DNA of 63,712 nucleotides, taken from Dactylosporangium sucinum. GTDB taxonomy: Bacteria > Actinomycetota > Actinomycetes > Mycobacteriales > Micromonosporaceae. Shown in pieces: positions 61,215-63,712 of this stretch (position 1 is its first letter; the number at the start of each line of letters is the position of its first letter). The translations under genes were made by a program, and so were the position numbers. The DNA lies in the NCBI RefSeq assembly GCF_014647515.1, contig NZ_BMPI01000006.1, forward strand, positions 8,763 to 72,474. Reading direction: 5' to 3'. The notes below the pieces were generated by a model. It searched no databases, had not been told where the DNA came from, and saw only the letters and a list, made by a program, of their open reading frames with translations.

Positions 61215-62071
61215 CCGGACCGCCGCTCGGTGCGCAGGTAGACCGCGGCGAACACGACCGCGACGACGATCAGGACGTTGCCCACCGCCGCGCCGTGCCC
61301 GAACGCGAGCTGCTGAAACGACAGGTCGTACGCGTACGTGGTGAGCGTTTGTGACGAGTCCGCCGGTCCGCCCTGCGTGAGCACCATGATCACGTCGAAG
61401 ACCTTCAGCGTGTAGATCAGGCCCAGCGTGAGCACGACGGCGGTGACCGGGCGCAGGAGCGGCAGCGTGATCCGGCGGAACCGCTGCCAGCCGCCCGCGC
61501 CGTCCAGCTCGGCGGCCTCGTAGAGGTGGCCGGGGATGGCCTGCAGCCCGCCGTACAGGATCACCGTGTTGAACGGGATCCCGACCCAGATGTTCACCAG
61601 GGTGACCGCGATGAGCGCCCAGTCGGTGCTGGCCAGCCAGGGCACCGGCTGGTCGACCAGGTGCAGCTGGAGCAGCGTCTGGTTGAGCACGCCGGAGTCG
61701 GTCTCCAGGATCCAGCGCCAGGCGGTGCCGGAGACGACCAGCGGCAGCAGCCACGGCACGAGCAGCAGCGCGCGCAGCACGCCGTTGAGCGGGAACTTCC
61801 GCTGGAAGAACACCGCCAGCGCGAGGCCGATGCCGAACTGGAACAGCAGCGAGCCGGCGGTGAACAGCAGCGTGTTGACGACGGTGCCGGCGAACGCCGG
61901 GCTGTGGAGCACCTCGCGGTAGTTCCGCAGCCCGACGAACGGCGCGACCCCGGTGTAGAACGACGAGACCGTGTAGTCCAGGAACCCCATCCGCACGTTG
62001 GTGACGAGCGGATAGACGTAGAACGCGAGCACGTAGATCCACACGGGGACGACGAACATTGCGCGTTTCAT
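61211..62071 (-). CDS. Carbohydrate ABC transporter permease (MalF type)
   Basis: 286 residues, six helices. EAA loop: LYEAAELDGAGGWQRFRRIT-LPLL. N-terminus FVVPVWIYVLAFYVYPLVTN and the segment DVIMVLTQGGPADSSQTLTT are CUT1 MalF hallmarks. GGAGG lies four bases before the ATG, inside the preceding mini-ORF. Pairs with MalG; no ATPase gene in the operon. Confidence 0.88.
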   Translation of the reverse strand: MKRAMFVVPVWIYVLAFYVYPLVTNVRMGFLDYTVSSFYTGVAPFVGLRNYREVLHSPAFAGTVVNTLLFTAGSLLFQFGIGLALAVFFQRKFPLNGVLRALLLVPWLLPLVVSGTAWRWILETDSGVLNQTLLQLHLVDQPVPWLASTDWALIAVTLVNIWVGIPFNTVILYGGLQAIPGHLYEAAELDGAGGWQRFRRITLPLLRPVTAVVLTLGLIYTLKVFDVIMVLTQGGPADSSQTLTTYAYDLSFQQLAFGHGAAVGNVLIVVAVVFAAVYLRTERRSG

Positions 62072-62127
62072 GCCGCCTCCGCTGCACTGCGGCGGCAGGT
62101 GACGACCGGACGCTCGCTCAGCTTCAT
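62068..62127 (-). CDS. Possible 19-residue linking ORF
   Basis: ATG overlaps the binding-protein stop (ATGA) and its TGA overlaps the permease ATG (ATGA). Encodes MKLSERPVVTCRRSAAEAA. It could pass ribosomes from one gene to the next. No homology expected, no separate ribosome-binding site. Confidence 0.35.
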   Translation of the reverse strand: MKLSERPVVTCRRSAAEAA

Positions 62128-63341
62128 TTGACGGCGGCCTGGGCTGCCTTCAGCGCCTCTTCGGGGGACTTGCCGCCGGCCAGGCAGGCCTGGATGGCGT
62201 TGAACAGCGCCTCGCTCACCTTCGGGTACCCGGTGCCGAGCTCGGCCGTGCGCGCCTGCGCCGTGGCGACCTCCTCGACGAACGCCTTCAGCTGCGGGTT
62301 GCTGCTCGCGAGCTGCTGCGCGGCGGCCTGGTTGCTCGGGATGTAGCCGGCGTTCGTCGACCACTCCAGGCTCTTGTCCTGGCCGAGCAGGCACTTGAGC
62401 ACGGCGAGCGCCTTCTTCTCGCGCTCCGGGTTGCTCTTGCCGACCGTCCACACCTCACCGCCGAGCGGCGTCACCGGCTTGGCGTTCGCGTTCGGGATCG
62501 GGATGGGGACGATGCCGAACTTCAGGTCGGACTTCTTGTTGAGCGTCGGCAGCTGCCAGGGGCCGTTGACCATCATCGCCGCGTTGCCCGCCATGAACTG
62601 GTCGTTGACGTCCGCCTGGGTCCAGGTGACGACGGACTTGGAGGCGGCCTTGGCGTCGACCAGGTCCTTCCACAGGGTCAGGGCCTTGATCGCGGCGGGC
62701 GAGTCGAGCTGCTTGAGGCTGGCGCCGGCGGTCCAGAAGAACGGCTCGAACTGGAAGCTGCCCTCCTCGGTGCCGACCGCCGAGAACGCGATGCCGTAAC
62801 GGGTGCCCTGCGTGAGCTGCTTGGCCGCGGCGGTCAGCTCGTCCCAGGTCTTCGGCGGGGTGAGGCCGGCCTGCTGGAAGAGGGTTTCGTTGTAGTACAG
62901 CGCGAGGCCGTTGACGCCCGGCGCGATGCCGTAGGTCTGGCCCTGGTACTGGCCGGCGTTGACGATCGACGGGTACAGGCCCTCGGTGCTCAGGCCGGTG
63001 AGCGGGACCAGCCCGCCGGTGGCGGCCAGCTGGGGCAGGTCGGGGTTGTCGATGAGGGCGAGGTCCGGTACCGCCTTGGCCGACGCCTGCTGGAGCAGCT
63101 TGGGCATGAACTGGGTGCGCGGGACCTGCTGGTGCTGCACCTTGACGCCGGCCTCGGCGCCGCACGCGTCGAGGAGCTTCGGCAGCTGGGTGTTCTGCGG
63201 GGCGGCCTCGTAGTAGTCGATCTCGGTGAGAGTGTCGTCGCTGGTGGCGCCGCCTCCGCCCGCGCCGTCACCGCAGGCGGAGAGGGCCAGCGCGGCGGCG
63301 GCGAGGGCCGCGGCGAGGGCGCGACGTTTCACGTGAACCAT
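62124..63341 (-). CDS. Carbohydrate-binding lipoprotein of an ABC importer
   Basis: 405 residues. Lipoprotein signal with lipobox LSAC (cysteine near 23), then the CUT1 binding-protein fold: PDLALIDNPDLPQLAATGG, YGIAPGVNGLALYYNETLFQ, TWDELTAAAKQL, MAGNAAMMVNGPWQLP and TPLGGEVWTVGKS. It should bind an oligosaccharide, matching the GH31 and GH-A enzymes downstream. GAAAGG is eight bases before the ATG. First gene of the operon 63341 to 56294. Confidence 0.88.
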   Translation of the reverse strand: MVHVKRRALAAALAAAALALSACGDGAGGGGATSDDTLTEIDYYEAAPQNTQLPKLLDACGAEAGVKVQHQQVPRTQFMPKLLQQASAKAVPDLALIDNPDLPQLAATGGLVPLTGLSTEGLYPSIVNAGQYQGQTYGIAPGVNGLALYYNETLFQQAGLTPPKTWDELTAAAKQLTQGTRYGIAFSAVGTEEGSFQFEPFFWTAGASLKQLDSPAAIKALTLWKDLVDAKAASKSVVTWTQADVNDQFMAGNAAMMVNGPWQLPTLNKKSDLKFGIVPIPIPNANAKPVTPLGGEVWTVGKSNPEREKKALAVLKCLLGQDKSLEWSTNAGYIPSNQAAAQQLASSNPQLKAFVEEVATAQARTAELGTGYPKVSEALFNAIQACLAGGKSPEEALKAAQAAVK

Positions 63342-63353
63342 AGTCGATACCTT

Positions 63354-63367
63354 TCGAACTGATTCGA
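63354..63367. promoter_or_regulatory. Candidate operator upstream of the sugar-uptake operon
   Basis: TCGAA-CTGA-TTCGA, 13 bases before the binding-protein start. Would suit a LacI- or ROK-type repressor; no such gene is in the window, although it may lie just beyond the right edge. Confidence 0.4.
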
Positions 63368-63532
63368 CAATCGGCGGACTGCGCGAGGGGTTGCGGTGGG
63401 GCGCGGAGGTGGGAGACGGGACCGCGCGGCTCGGGGTGGTGCGGCGCGGAACGCGAGGGTGGGGAACGCCGGCACGGCACCGGGATGAGTGCGGCGGGCC
63501 GGTTGGAGCGCGGGCGAGGGTGGGCGGCTTGC

Positions 63533-63703
63533 GGTGCGGGCGGCCTGGGGTGCGACCGGCCTGGGGTGCGGGCGGCTTCTGGTGCGACCGGCTTGCGGTG
63601 CGGGCGGGCTTTGGCGGTGCGGGCGGGCTTTGGCGGTGCGGGCGGGCTTTGGCAGTGCGGGCGGGCTTTGGCAGTGCGGGCGGGCTTTGGCAGTGCGGGC
63701 GGT
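63533..63703. repeat. Tandem array, 16-bp units grading into five 19-bp units
   Basis: Five copies of GCGGGCGGGCTTTGGCRGT at 63600-63694, plus a partial unit, preceded by degenerate 16-bp units starting GTGCGRSCGGCYT at 63533-63599. The rest of 63368-63532 shows no gene or strong signal. Confidence 0.85.
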
Positions 63704-63712
63704 TAGTGGGGT

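Noticed and set aside
63485..63706. 73-codon frame across the right-edge repeats
   Set aside because: It only translates the tandem array (RALAVRAGFG repeats); no ribosome-binding site or family.

Overview
This 63.7-kb window is chromosomal DNA from a very high-GC actinomycete. Most genes use GTG or ATG starts, overlap by ATGA/GTGA, and belong to families typical of Micromonosporaceae/Streptomyces-like soil bacteria (SARP/AfsR regulators, DM13, DUF998, CsbD, DUF4407, SPW, MsiK-type sugar ABC loci). I lean towards Micromonosporaceae, but that is an impression of gene content and not a proof. There is no rRNA, CRISPR array, intact prophage or intact IS element. One tRNA, tRNA-Arg(CCT), is present.

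Layout: 1-2.4 kb, the 5' part of a DUF4011-type P-loop helicase that runs off the window. 2.5-8.2 kb, DUF998, SDR, NRDE/TANGO2, a broken EAL gene, a GT39 membrane mannosyltransferase, a PaaI thioesterase and an HxlR regulator. 8.2-15.6 kb, a repeat-bearing gap, a GT2-GtrA fusion, an ABC-2-like membrane protein, and then a tightly coupled leftward operon of XRE regulator, glycosyltransferase, GCS2 ligase and enoyl-CoA hydratase, whose joint function I do not recognise. 15.6-27.9 kb, mostly single stress, signalling and housekeeping genes: GNAT, a degraded ABC ATPase, DUF4407, GHL10 hydrolase, SPW, CsbD, DedA, an ECF sigma with a reductase, RluA, a methyltransferase, a CPBP protease, a redoxin-like protein opposite a TetR regulator, and a zinc-ribbon PP2C phosphatase. 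27.9-35.4 kb, a 1019-residue secreted lamin-tail/RTX protein, a PadR-controlled FtsX-type ABC exporter, an AAC(2')-I-like aminoglycoside acetyltransferase, a frameshifted tyrosine-integrase tail and the tRNA-Arg, which together look like the scar of an integrative element.

35.4-43.5 kb: a gene-free structured gap, a tiny secreted protein, an orphan YQYYEF-type protein, a secreted subtilase with a PxKF tail, a MarR regulator with a membrane protein, an NhaA antiporter fused to a DsbA-like domain, and a four-helix-bundle copper-binding protein. 43.5-51 kb: DM13, a diguanylate-cyclase-like protein, a NarL-type two-component system directly followed by an ABC-2 exporter, an L7/L12-CTD membrane protein and DUF2267. 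51-56 kb: a BBE-type FAD oxidase under a large SARP-AAA-TPR regulator. 56-63.3 kb: a leftward carbohydrate-uptake operon (binding lipoprotein, two permeases, GH31, clan GH-A hydrolase) with no ATPase subunit of its own.

A recurring theme is short in-frame tandem repeats of different unit size (12, 18, 24, 36 bp, and a 16-to-19-bp array at the right edge) and three long intergenic hairpin or inverted-repeat elements. The strongest leads are the tRNA-Arg/integrase/AAC(2') scar, the XRE-GT-ligase-hydratase operon, the 82-bp hairpin repeat, the 24-bp repeat inserted in a kinase ATP lid, and a duplicated permease tail that appears to have extended a neighbouring gene.
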